Source: Gnetum montanum (taxonomy: Eukaryota; Streptophyta; Gnetopsida; Gnetales; Gnetaceae). Taken from it: a stretch of 64,000 nucleotides of DNA. The notes under the pieces are model-generated. The model was not told where the DNA came from, did no database searches, and saw only the letters and a list, made by a program, of their open reading frames with translations. Positions 1 through 11,100 of this stretch are shown in pieces. The stretch spans positions 82,127 to 146,126 of the forward strand of contig MNCI01005876.1 of assembly GCA_015680685.1 (NCBI GenBank), written 5' to 3'. Numbering within the stretch: position 1 is the stretch's first letter; each line of letters starts with the position of its first letter. The position numbers were made by a program, and so were the translations under genes.

Positions 1-86
1 ATGGGTTCAATTGGGCAAGGTTAAGTTATAAAGTTCTAATTGAATGATATATATCTTGGGATGTACCTATGTTTTACTTATTCCCT
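1..86 (+). repeat. SINE-A copy 1, cut by window edge
   Basis: This is the 3' body of a tRNA-derived SINE-like repeat. It shares the run AAGTTATAAAGTTCTAATTG, then a 'tatcttggg' block and an 'acctatg...acttatt' end, with the copies at 111-221, 231-352 and 53844-54006. The box-B-like stretch 'gggttcaatt' lies at the very start, so most of the tRNA-related head is outside the window. Confidence 0.6.
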
Positions 87-110
87 CCTCCCATTCCTTG
101 TTTTCCCCCA

Positions 111-221
111 ACCTAGGTAAGACTCTTGATTTGAAATGTCCAAATGGGTTTAATTTTGGTGGGCAATTCTAAGTTATAAAGTTCTAATTGAATGATATAT
201 ATCTTGGGGTAAACTTATGTT
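111..221 (+). repeat. SINE-A copy 2
   Basis: This copy starts inside the tRNA-related head ('aggtaagactcttgatttg'), has a box-B-like 'gggtttaatttt', and carries the same 3' body as copy 1, nearly identical over about 40 bp. Three copies lie head to tail within 350 bp, which suggests repeated insertion at one site or local duplication. Confidence 0.6.
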
Positions 222-230
222 CAACAATGA

Positions 231-352
231 AATGTTAGCCTAGTAGTACAAGTTTTGGCCTAGCAACCTTAGATCACAAGTTCAATTCTACTAAGTAGCA
301 CTAAGTTATAAATGTTTATAAATCTTGGCTTGTACCTATGTTTCACTTATTT
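231..352 (+). repeat. SINE-A copy 3
   Basis: A box-A-like 'tagcctagtagta' is followed about 40 bp later by a box-B-like 'gttcaattcta', then the body 'ctaagttataaatg...aatcttgg...tgtacctatgtttcactt'. The order and spacing match the TSD-bounded copy at 53844-54006, but this copy is more diverged in its middle. Confidence 0.6.
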
Positions 353-360
353 TAGGTTTC

Positions 361-620
361 AACAACACCTTCCTCGTACACTTTCCCCACCACATGCTCC
401 CTCCCTCCCCCCATTTTCACCACCCCCTCCCCCACCCATTGCTCCCTCCCTTCCCCCATTTTTGCCACCCCCTCCCCCACCCATCACATAGCACCCCACC
501 ACACACACCCCCACCTCGTGCCTTGCCCCACAAATCCCCGCACCACCCACACCCCTGCCCCCTTCTACTTATTCCCTCCTTTCCCTCTCATACCTCCTTC
601 CCACATCCCAACCCCTGGGG
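361..620 (+). repeat. C-rich low-complexity tract with a 45-bp tandem pair
   Basis: This strongly C-rich stretch contains two adjacent 45-bp units (395-439 and 440-484), each starting TGCTCCCTCCC and ending CCCCCACCCAT, with only a few differences. The open frame across it encodes nothing but Pro, His, Leu and Ser and is a composition artefact. Confidence 0.75.
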
Positions 621-1837
621 TCTCCAACACCCCTTAGGATCAAGCAAATGAAGAAGCCAACCATAAATATTTAAAGTCAAATTACAATTCCAAAATGCAT
701 GTTAAAAACTATCTTGTCTTTGATACAAGTCCAATGAGGATAATATGTTGAAGACAATTGCCAATGAGCAATATTTGATTATCTTCATCTCAAAATTAAA
801 TACTTTTCATTTGTTTCTTGTTGGGAGTTTAATTTGGAAATCTTACTTTTACATTTTATCTACTTTTTGTTACATAGATCATGTGTTTGATTTATAGATA
901 TGATAGTTATGGTTTCCAATGAATTTTCTTAATTATTTTCTAGCTTTAATTTTTAGAATTTGTATTTAAAATTATAATTATTCATAATTTCCCCTAGATT
1001 TTCATTCAAGTTTGGTTCATTAATTTGGTTACCTTTTTAATATTTCTCCTTTTCTAAAGTGATTATTATTTTATTTTTTATTTTCATTCATGCTTTGTAA
1101 ATCATAGATTTGGATTTTAAATTATGCTTGATAATCATTCAACCTATGTATTCATCCAACAATAAAACATTTGCTTATTTTTTTTGGTCAAGAAGCCAAC
1201 TATTAGCCCTATCGAAGAGAGTCCTCCTTGGTCACAGTAAAATTTTTTAATCTTCATAACAATGAGGACCAACTAACAGTTAGTTAGAGTTTGTCACGAT
1301 AAATAAATAATTATTATCATAATGTTGGGCTATGAGATAACTTTTTTATGGAATTATTATTTTTGTTGAGATAATGTACATTTGTTTTGATTTTTGTTTT
1401 CAATGTAAAAATCAACTCTTAGTAAAACAATTTTAGATTTTATTAATTTGAAAAATATAAAATATTATTTCAACCAAATAATAAATATATATCATAAATA
1501 TATAGCTAAACCCATTTTTATCCTTTATGTTTTATAGTTTAGATTCGATTTTTAACTCTTTTATTCTCTCATATCTTTTAAACCTACCTTATAATTAATA
1601 GAGTATGACATTTTGGGGGGTGTTAGACCCTAAAAAAAAGTTTTATTTATCAAAATAGAGCATCAAATACACATGTAGCATTTGCCAAACCATATAGAAA
1701 GGGTAAACAAAAATACACAAGTAGCATATAATAGAACATATAGAAATAATAATAAAGGAAGAACACAATGGATTTAGGGATGCCTACTTAGGGTTTCATC
1801 CTTATAATCAAGCCAATAACAAAAGAAAGAAGCATCT
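621..1837. other. AT-rich flank with no recognised feature
   Basis: This is AT-rich DNA with no coding homology that I can see. It ends at CATCT (1833-1837), the left copy of the target-site duplication of element II. Confidence 0.6.
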
Positions 1838-1901
1838 TGTCATAACCTAAAAATTTTTGAGGTTAACGGGGCTCACTATCGTCGCTATTGTATTGAACTA
1901 G

Positions 1902-2483
1902 ACATTTCCAAAAAAAAAAACCATTTTAAATTTAGGAGCTGGAGGCAAGGTTTTTAAACAAAAGGTTGACTATTTTTATCTTCCTAACTCCTGTAGCTAC
2001 TGCCATCGTGCAGAGCACCACATTTCCACCTGTCCCTTTCTAGCTAAGAAAAAATCTCAAACCAATCCTCCCAAATCCAGTCCTGTAGTCACTCCTCCAC
2101 CTAACCCACCAATTGCTCCCATTAAGTTCGGTTTTACTTCTAACAATGTTTCACACCTTTCTTCCTCGTCTGCTCCTTTCAAGGCAAGAGTCTCTCAATC
2201 CCATTCTCTCATCAAGGCCAAGTCTAAAGCACCAATCATCCACTCACAATCAGTCCAAGACTCACTTGTAGGAGATGAGTTTTTTATGGTCGGGGGAAGG
2301 AAAAGGGCTAAAGCATCTAACACCACCACTCCTCCTTCCTCTCCTCTGCCCAAAACTAACCCAGCTTTAATTGTAAATACCAGCAACTCCTTTGCCATTC
2401 TTTCCTCTACTATGACAACTGACACTCATAACCCCAATCCTTCTACCGCCTTGTCACTCATAACAACTAGAGCTTCTCCATGA
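1902..2483 (+). pseudogene. LINE ORF1 fragment with CCHC zinc knuckle
   Basis: This open frame of about 193 codons lacks the N-terminal RNA-binding (DUF4283-like) domain usual in plant LINE ORF1, because the element is 5'-truncated or rearranged. Near residue 30 there is a C-x2-C-x4-H-x4-C knuckle (CSYCHRAEHHISTC), preceded by 'YFYLPNS', the usual plant LINE context. A Pro/Ser/Lys-rich tail follows. By family knowledge ORF1 binds LINE RNA in the ribonucleoprotein. Its TGA stop overlaps the ATG of ORF2 as ATGA (2480-2483), which would suit re-initiation. There is no in-frame stop from 1902 on, but no credible start codon either. Confidence 0.75.
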
Positions 2484-5400
2484 ACTTCCTATCTTGGAAT
2501 GTCTGAGGCCTAACTGATAGGCTTCATTGCAAAAGAGCCAGCAACTTTATCTCTAGCTTAAATCTCACTTTGGATTTCCTCCTCCTCCAAGAAATCAAGA
2601 TCTCAGCCAAACAATTATCCTTTTCAGGCCACGGGTTTCTTCCCCATTCTTCCGTTCTTGCTACTTCGCATGAGTGTGGCAAAGGTGGCGCAGCCATTCT
2701 GTATCCAGCTTATTGGAAAGACAAACTCCTTCAGCACGGGTCCAATTTAGGTCACCGAGTGACCTGGGCTGTTTTCTCATCCTCACATGGTCCCTTCGGA
2801 GTTTGTTCTAGGTACTACTAAAGTCCACCAACACGCAACCTTATCTGATCATTTCCCTATTACTTTATCTATGCAAATCCATAATGACCACCAACGACGG
2901 AATTATCATCTCTTTAGGTTACATAGCCAATGTTTCTCTTCTCCTTCCGCCCAACAACTTCTTTCTAGCCTTTGGAATGCTGAACCAAGACCCTTAGGTT
3001 CAACGGGTTGGATCCACTGGTGGCTTCGAACTACTAGTAGAGTTAGGAATTTCGCCCGTCATTTTGGTAAGGAAGTTGCCTCTCGCTCTCGGCAAGAGTA
3101 CACCAACATATGCTCTACCATTGAGCACCTTACGACTAAACTAACTGATGATCCCTTTAATAGTCACCTTCAAGGGGAGCTCGCCAGAGCCCGTATTGCC
3201 TTTCAACATTGGGAAGTATATAAGGCACAAGGTGCCTTGATTAAAAGTCGACTCACTTGGCTAAACATACAAGACGAGCACTGTAAGGAATTCTTTAAGT
3301 ACCTTAACCGATCCCCCCCTTCACCCTCTTTAGATAAACTCTCCATAAATGGTTCCATTATCACTGACCAAAATAGTCTTCTCTCTTATCTTAAAGAACA
3401 CTTTGAGGCCTTATTCACCACTACTCCTATGGATCCTGCATCCTTCGCGGCAGCCACTCTAAATTATCCTAAACTGGTTAATTCTTCTATGCTGACAATT
3501 TTAGAAGCCGATATTACTCCAATTGAGCTTCGACAGGCTTGCTTTAACCTAAGCCCTGGGAAAGCCCCGGGTTATGATGGTTTTCCAGTTGAATTTTTCC
3601 AAAAGCATTGGGATCTGGTTGGTTCTGACCTCTTCCATGTTATCAAAGAGGCTACGCTTACTGGCTCTTTGGGACCAATCTTAGACCAAGGGATTATTCG
3701 TCTTCTCCCTAAAACTGGAGATCCAACTTGTATCTCCAATTGACGACCTATCACCTTACTTAATGTGGTTTACAAAATTTGGGCAAAGTGTTTGGCTTTG
3801 CGATTAAAGAAAGTCCTTACCTTTATTATTTCCCCCCAGCAGACTGGCTTTGTTCCGGGAAGATACATATTAAATAACATGGTGGCTGCTTGGGAAGGTC
3901 TCAAGTGGGCTGAGGATGAGGGTCAGGATATCCTCCTGATGAAGCTTGACTACGCTAAAGCCTATGATAACATTAAGTGGGACTTCATTATCCAAACCAT
4001 GACTAAATTGGGTTTTGGCCCTAAGTTCATTCATATGGTAGAATGCTTATTCTCAGATGCTACTGCGAGAATTGCGACTACCTTCGGCATCTCTTCTCCC
4101 TTTTCTATTCATAGGTCTGTTAGGCAAGGTTGCCCTCTCGCTCCTTATCTCTTCATCATAGCGGCTGATTTTCTCTGTCATCAAATCAGCTTGGATATTC
4201 AAAACAATGTTTTATTTGGGGTTCCTCTATCTTCTCCTCAACATCAGCTCCTCAATATGCATTTCGCTGATGACTCATTTTTCCTTATTCAAAACAATGC
4301 GGATAATGTGCAGTGTCTCTTGTCTCGAGTAGAGCAATATTGCTCCCTCTCGGGATCTGTCATAAATTGGCGAAAATCTTCTGTTTATAGCTTCACCAAT
4401 AACTACAGTCATTTGCCCAATTATAGTTGGAAGCGTACTCAAGATCATGAGATCATTAAGCTCTTGGGAATTCCCTTTCGCTTTAGAGGCCCAACGTCCG
4501 AGCTCTGGGACCAAGTAATTGCTCGAATTCACAGAAAAATGGAAAAATGGAAAACCAAACCCCTCACCCTTGCCGGAAGGTATCTAATCTGTAAGTCTAT
4601 TTGTGCCTCTACCCATGTTTATTACTCGTCATGTTGGGCCCCTTCCCATGCTTCTTATCAAAAGCTTGAACGTTTATTTCGAGACTTCATGTGGTCATCT
4701 AAGGACTCTCAAAAAGGCTTTCATCGTGTAGCCTGGAATATAGTAACTCTTCCTAAGAACAAAGGCGGTTTGGGCCTTTTGAACTCCTTTAAGCAAGGTC
4801 TCACCCTTGTCGCTAAGTGGTTGATTCAGCACTTAGATGCCCCCAATATTATTGGGAATCTCCTTCAGTTAAGGCTTCGACAAGCATTTCCTAAGAATAG
4901 GTCTATCTGGAAGGGTATCCACCCTGTTAATTGGATCCTTTCTCCTCACGACATTATCATTCCTGGAACACATGTTTTCAAAAGCATTTGGAAGGCTTGG
5001 CAAGTCTTACATTCTCATGTGAATTGGAATAATATACATATCAATCCTACTCTTCTTTCTAAGATTTGCCCTTGGTGGCTACCCCTATGTCCTGCTCCTC
5101 TAGCCACCTCAAATGCCAGGGTAGCCACCATCTGGTTTCAAAAGGGAGTTGTTTCCCTTAGCTGTCTTCGTCTCACCAATCAGTGGATTACTTGGGATAT
5201 GTTCGAAAACTTATATGGGGCTTCCAGAATTATGCACCATTGCCTCGATAGACTTTATCACTTCATTCATCAGAATTTGCATGTGGAAGCTTCGGTTCCT
5301 AGTCTCTTCCATGGTCTTCAATGGACTAATGGATCGAACCTTCTACCCTATAAACCTCATGTGCCCTTTCAATTGTTGCATGATTCCTCTACGATTGTTA

Positions 5401-6020
5401 ACCGTTGCAATCGATCATGGCACAAAGAAGAGTCTGAACAGTTTTGGCTCTCTCTCTTTTCTCGAGTTTGGAGCCTTCCGACTCTTCCAAAAATTAAGCA
5501 ATTTCTTTGGTGCCTCTTGCATCAAGGCCTGCCTATCGGCAAACGTCGTGAATACCTTGGGATTTCAAACCCTACCTGCCCTCTCTGTGGAGGTCCTGAA
5601 AATTTTGTCCATGTTTTTTGGCATTGCCCTTTCGCTCAGTCTTCATGGGAATGGGTTTCTAAGGTTTTTCCTTTGTGCACATTTTCCCACGAGGATATCT
5701 TATTTGGCTTTTTGGCCACCCCCTCTTCTGACCTTCTGTTTCTTTGGAAAGTTATTAGGCCCCTCGTTCTTTACTTCATATGGAAGCGCAGATGCACTAC
5801 TCTTTTCCAGAACACTAATTCGTCCAACTCTAACCATTTAAATATTATGGAAAAATCTCAAATTCTTCGCCTTGTGCATTTCCAAATTTTATCTCATACT
5901 TCTAAGTTAAAGTTGGATACTAATCAGTTGTTTTTTTGTTTGCAGCCTTGGAGCAGATACACCAACTCGTGCACTCTTTCCAATCTCGATCTGCTACATC
6001 GGAGTGTGTTATCATCATAA
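2480..6020 (+). pseudogene. LINE ORF2: endonuclease, reverse transcriptase, zf-RVT
   Basis: The ORF starts MNFLSWNV in the ATGA overlap with ORF1 and encodes the APE-type endonuclease and reverse transcriptase of an L1-like LINE. The endonuclease is damaged. It has a TGA at 2504 where the family has Arg, its 'LQEIK' catalytic Glu motif is present, and its end 'LSDHFPIT' arrives only about 121 codons after the start. Roughly 100 residues, including the usual GDFN region, are missing, with a frame change near 2815. From 2787 the frame is open to 6020 apart from one TGA at 3741 inside the usual 'RPITLLNVVYKIWAK' block. RT motifs 'QTGFVPGR', 'KLDYAKAYD', 'RQGCPLAPYLF' and the catalytic FADD (about 4266) are intact. 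A zf-RVT domain with 'CPLCGG...HVFWHCPFA' lies near 5580-5640. It is inactive as it stands because of the stops and the gapped endonuclease. Confidence 0.9.
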
Positions 6021-6309
6021 TTTTGAGCATTTTGAGCTCTTTGTTGTTCTCCTGGTCTTTTAAACTCGCAGTTCCTAAGGATTCCCAGCATTTGGTAGCT
6101 CTTTGGCATGTACTCCCTTCTCTGGCATGTACTCCCACACCCCGAGAAAGATTATGTTTCAAGATGTCTTCTTTCAACACTCGTATTTGTCTTTGTTCTT
6201 CTCCCTATTTATCCATCAATATGTTCAGATGTTGATCATGTACTTATTCTCATTGAATTAATAAAATTCTCTTTTTGGGGTCCGACACCCCCCCATAACC
6301 TAAAAATTT

Positions 6310-8510
6310 GCAAAGGTATAGTTATTTAAATTGATGCATGTAATTAAATCTTTAATACCATTCGATGTGTTTCAATAGCTTAGCTCTAATATTCTTAGTT
6401 AAATCATAGGATTATGTTACTATCATTGCTGTTATTATTGTTGGTAGCTTCCTAATAAATTAATGTGATCTACTTACTAGGATATTTTATTAAAGTTTTG
6501 TATCCTTGTTTTAGAACTTTTGGAGTTTAGCCATAGATCTACTAACTATTTGATGATTAAATATTGAAATCAAATTACCCCAGGAAGTTTTTCTTTTTGT
6601 TAGTTATCATATCTTTACAAGTATTTGACTATGCACATTTTATTCCTTTTGCATATTTAGTCATGTATATTTGATCTATAATATACAAATTCAATTATGC
6701 ACATTTATGCTTTATTATGCATATATAGTTGTACATCTTTTATTTATCTAGTTATGCATCTTTTATTTTTATTATGCACATGTGATTATATTATACTCTG
6801 TTCATTGAGTAACTACAAACCCTAATCCTACATAAATCATATCCCTGTTACTTTTTGTCATTAAATTAGGATTCAGAGTTCATTTTTAATTATAATTAAA
6901 TATTGCATAAATTAACTTTGTTAAGGAAGTAACTTAGGATGACGTCCTACCTAGAATCTAACCTTACCAATATGTCTAGAATGTTTGAAAACATTAGTTT
7001 TGGCTCTTGGTTTACTAGAATCGGAGTTATGGTTTGCAAGATATTACCTTTTCTAGTTTGCTTAAATTACCATAAAGTTTTACCATTTGAATTGAGTGAA
7101 TATGATAAGTAAAGCTTAGATAAGATTTCAACATATGATTAGGTAGAGCACTTGACAAAAATTCCATATGTTCAAATGAAATTTGATTTGGAGTCTTAGT
7201 GTGTATTTTATGAGTGTTAAACATTGAGGGTATTAGTAGGGAGAGAAAATGAGAAAATGAACTTATGAAAATGCTTATGGAAAAAAATTAATTAAAAATC
7301 AAATTATAAAAAAAGTTAAGGTGGTGAAAGCACATGAATATGAGAAAGACCATTCGAAAAGTAAAAGTAAGAATATGTGTTATGTATATAACGTTACATA
7401 TGTATGCTATACATCTTTGTTATATTCATTGCCTCTTCTCTTTTCTTTGTTGTCTCACTCCTTGTGTATCAAATTTTTTGTTTCTGAAACAAAAATTCTT
7501 TTTCATCATGTTTATTCATCTTCAAGTCAAATTTACCCTAGTTTCCTTCATTTGAACCCTATTTCTTTTATTTCTAAATACGTATCAAGCCTAGGTGTTG
7601 TGATGCATGTGATTCTTTTGCCTATAAATAGATTGTTACCTTTGATATGTCTTGTTTTGGATTGTAAGGAAGCTTCTGGTGTGATAGTTCAAACCAAAGT
7701 AAAGGGTTAATTTTGGGCATCTTGGTAGGTATAGAAGATTATTTTACTTTTCTTTTTATGTAGCTACCCTATTTTGCCTCCTGGTTTTTTGTTATTATTT
7801 TATGATTTTAAATAGTATGCTGATATTTTGCCAAATTTTTCAAATTTGTGCCCTTTGGACTAGATAGCATATGGAAATTGGTATTTTAATTATGTCTAGG
7901 TCATGTTACGTCTTTTGGATGAAACTTTGAATTGTGTGAAAACTCTACTCAACTTGTTTCTAGGATATTTTATAATTATTTTAGATCTGCCCATGATATA
8001 AACATGATTTTGTGAAAATTTTGTGGAATTTGGGCTTTTATGCATTTTTGGTCATTTTGGGAAATCTTTTAGATTTTTGGAATAAAATAAGAATATTTAT
8101 GTAACTGGGAGTTGCCAATCTTTTAAATGCCCTCATTTGTACATAGTAGTGGAGTGTTCCTTAGTGGGACCCACCTTATGAGAACAAGAGTTATTAGATG
8201 GATTTCCTACCCTAGATTTTGATTCATAAGTTCATGTGAGGCTATGGATTTAGTTGAGACCATGGCACTTAGTAGTCGAGTCTAGTGGTATGCGATGAAA
8301 CATGGTCAAGACCTATCCTTGCAATGATACATGTGCCTTGGCTATTGAGGATGTTAGTAGTGAGGCTATTACCAAGACTTGACCATGAGTGACTTATTTG
8401 GAGTCAAGAAGGATAATTTAATGATAGTAGTAAGATTATTCCAAGAGCTATTGGTGAGTTCCTTTGGCAGTGAGGGTAACTAAGACTTAGCCTTTGGAGA
8501 TGCCTGGTTT
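6310..8510 (+). repeat. Element II 5' LTR, main segment
   Basis: This segment aligns throughout with 43390-43740 plus 50040-52050. The open frames inside it are chance frames in LTR sequence. The TATA box at 7623-7630 lies about 1.3 kb into the segment, as in the other LTR. The segment stops at 'gatgcctggtt', where the 3' LTR continues as 'gatgcttggttaaaataaac'. Confidence 0.85.
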
Positions 8511-8545
8511 CTATTTTACAAAAATACAAAATATACCAAAATTAT

Positions 8546-9199
8546 CACTAAGGCGTTCACACATAATCCGACCAAATTTCGTGGATCTATAGTTCTCTAG
8601 TGCACTAATTCCATAGGAAGTGAAATGGGCATTAAGAACGTTCATTATCTTCCCAACTACACTTGTGAAGCTCAAGGATATGGTTTAAGTGTAATTGAGG
8701 CACATGATTTTTATAATTTTTATGTTTTGTAAGTTTAACTGCCTACAACAAGAATAAAAAGTAGAGAAATTTAATATCTAATTATTCTATTGCCTAGCTA
8801 GCTTAACACAAGTACCTGTTCCCACTTTCCAGACACATCTTGAACACATATAGCATTGCTGGGCTACCAAACGTTAAGCGTTTTTGGATTACCAAGTGCT
8901 ACATGTGTGCTCAAGGTGGTTGTGCTTTTGTTTATTAATAATTGGAAATTAATTGGTTAATTAAAGTGCATTAAAGTGAAGTGCATGAAAATAAAATGCA
9001 TGACTATTAAATGCATCAAGGAAACATTTAATCTATTCTCAATGCTATAAGGATGATCAAAATGGTTCATTTTTATTCCCATCACATTTCTATGCTAAGG
9101 TACATCAGTGTTTGAACAAAGATCTGTACACACTCAAACTCCTGCTATGGGCACTCAGAAAATATTCTAACTCTGGAGAAAATAAACTAAAAGAGCTTC
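8546..9199 (-). repeat. Element V 3' LTR, truncated at both ends
   Basis: It aligns with 17080-17720 of the right-hand LTR, including 'agttctctagtgcactaatt' and the paired ACCAA motifs near 8870-8910. The conserved terminal block TGATGAGTGGCGAGG and the TATA/palindrome segment are both missing. Confidence 0.8.
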
Positions 9200-9202
9200 A
9201 TN

Positions 9203-11100
9203 TGCCTCTTGGTAGCTGAAGAGCGAGAAAGAAGATCCAATGATCATGAATGACTCTTGTTGTGTGGTACTGCTACATCATCCTTGGTGAAAATAGTCCC
9301 ACTTCCAATCCATGCTTCCCACTACAATCATAACAAAATCACAAATTAGTATGCAATGTGTAACACATAGCTGTTAAGTACCTTGTCTCATTGGTGGTTA
9401 CACTTGGTTAGGTTGTGCTTGTGGTAGATTAATTCCTTTAGGAGTGTTTGTGGGAAGATTAAAACATAAGGTAAAATAGATAAGTGATCCATTAAATTTG
9501 AAAAAGTTCTACACAAGGAAATATTTGAAGAGGGTGTAAGAAGTCAGAATAATAAAAAGAAAAGTTCACTGAAAAATGTTGTAAAGATGTGAACAATTGG
9601 ATGTCATTAATGGGGCAAACAAAAGGATTTGATTGTAAGAGTGTCTAAGGATAAAGAACTTAACTAATCCAACTAAAAGATATGTAAGTGGATCCTTCCC
9701 AAAGCAGGCACAGGCCTTTTATTACCCTTGCATAACTTCAAACTGAGGAGTCTGTGGGCCCCATGGATGATTAATGGTTATAGAAGGTTAAGTACAAAAA
9801 CCTAGAAGAAACCACTTAAGAATTTTGACACTTTAAACTAGGACATCAAACAAGAACATGAAATCGATAGTGAGGTGAGACATGAAAATCATAGATGGAT
9901 GAGAGAGAGAGAGAGTGGAATGGAGTTCCTAATTAAGGTTACATGAAGTCCGTTGTGAATTTTATGGTTAAATGACTTGATAAGATCCATCCTTAGTCCA
10001 AACCAAAACCAATCACATTCAGTGACTTTGCATCATCATTCTATGATCAGTTTGCCCCTCTGAGACATAAGAGTGCTTTCACAAAACAACCATTGTTCCT
10101 TATTAGAGAAGAAAAGAAAAGTAGGAAGTGAGGAAGGGCCTTAGTTAGAGGGGACCTTCAAGCATGGGTAACATGCCTTTCTAGTCCCATAACCAGTGCT
10201 TGTAGCCTATTCATTTTGTCTAAGTGGTGTGCTTTGAATTCCCATCATTTTTTTGATGAGAACCACACCATGCAAAGACTTATTCAACTTCCTTTTATCG
10301 GTTGACACAGAATGGTAGGAAATCCATAAAAAAACACATGCATCCAAGTAAGTAGAAAGACACAAAGAATACTAATTTCCCTTGAAGTCACATCCTATTC
10401 AAACATTTAAATCTTTTTCAATTTTACAAACTATCAAAGTCACAAATTTGTTATAGTTTTATTAATGAAAAAGGGACTGCACATTTCCAGAACAAGGAAA
10501 ACCATAAAGTTTGTGAATGGTTGGATGTTGTGGACTCACTACCTATTGCATGAAAAAGAAACCATGTCCTAATCATCATTAACAAAATTCAAGGCTAGAA
10601 TCAAACATCAATAATCAAATAACAAAATAGTATATACCACCATCAAGCAACAAATTACCACTGTGCCTAACACTCATTAATAGAAGTTAGACAATTACAC
10701 CAAAATAAAAGAAAAGAGAAAAGAAAGTGTAAAATATTCAAGAAATAGCAAATGTACTAACGATGTTGGAAAACAAAAATCAGAAAAGATTAATAACAGG
10801 AAAAGTAGAAGATGTAAAATAAAGAACGTGTAAAACAAAAAATTGTAAGACAAAAGATGTGTAAAACAAAAATGGTGAAAAACTAAGGAGCTACTTATAT
10901 AGTTAACATGGATGGCCATCTCCTCCACGACTGAGTTGAAAGAAGGAGATTTGAAATATTGAGCATGGTTGTCCATTCGATAAGACATTTGTTGTATTTG
11001 CTAGCTTATGCTCATGGAAAGGTTTGACTCGTTGTATGTTGATTAGTTGTTTCTTATCTAGGCTTTCAGGTTTGTAGATCATCATGGCCCTCGAAGGAAA
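9203..11100 (-). other. Element V post-integrase noncoding region
   Basis: This conserved noncoding region between INT and the 3' LTR of the Asp-primer elements aligns with 35100-36600 of element I, 45350-46640 of IV and parts of 27900-29160 of III. It contains a (GA)n run near 9901-9914. An A-rich array built on 'gtaaaacaaaaa' lies at about 10810-10880. The hydrophobic frame across this array is not an envelope gene; it comes from the repeat. Confidence 0.65.

Larger units (their letters stand above)
1857..6293 (+). mobile_element. L1-type LINE inserted in the 5' LTR of element II
   Basis: It is flanked by identical 16-bp copies of CATAACCTAAAAATTT (1841-1856 and 6294-6309), a target-primed insertion placed 3 bp inside the LTR. 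It holds a 5'-truncated ORF1 and a nearly complete ORF2. An AATAAA-type signal lies near 6260. The 3' end has no poly(A): it reads 'ctttttggggtccgacac' and then a run of C. It is the best-preserved coding element in the window. A decayed minus-strand relative lies at about 53.1-54.7 kb. Confidence 0.9.

Noticed and set aside
325-651. 108-codon Pro/His-rich open frame
   Set aside because: It is produced by the C-rich tandem tract; composition is extreme on both strands and there is no domain.
1612-1660. LTR-like 'tgttagaccctaaaaa' start
   Set aside because: No partner end, primer site or coding region follows before element II begins at 1838.
5149-5841. 230-codon frame within the LINE
   Set aside because: It is a shadow frame of ORF2, which is open in another frame with clear zf-RVT motifs.
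10695-10988. Hydrophobic frame after integrase, envelope-like at first sight
   Set aside because: The hydrophobic part is the 'ttttgttttaca' array translated. The match at 35014-35340 comes from the same noncoding array, and other copies have no frame there.
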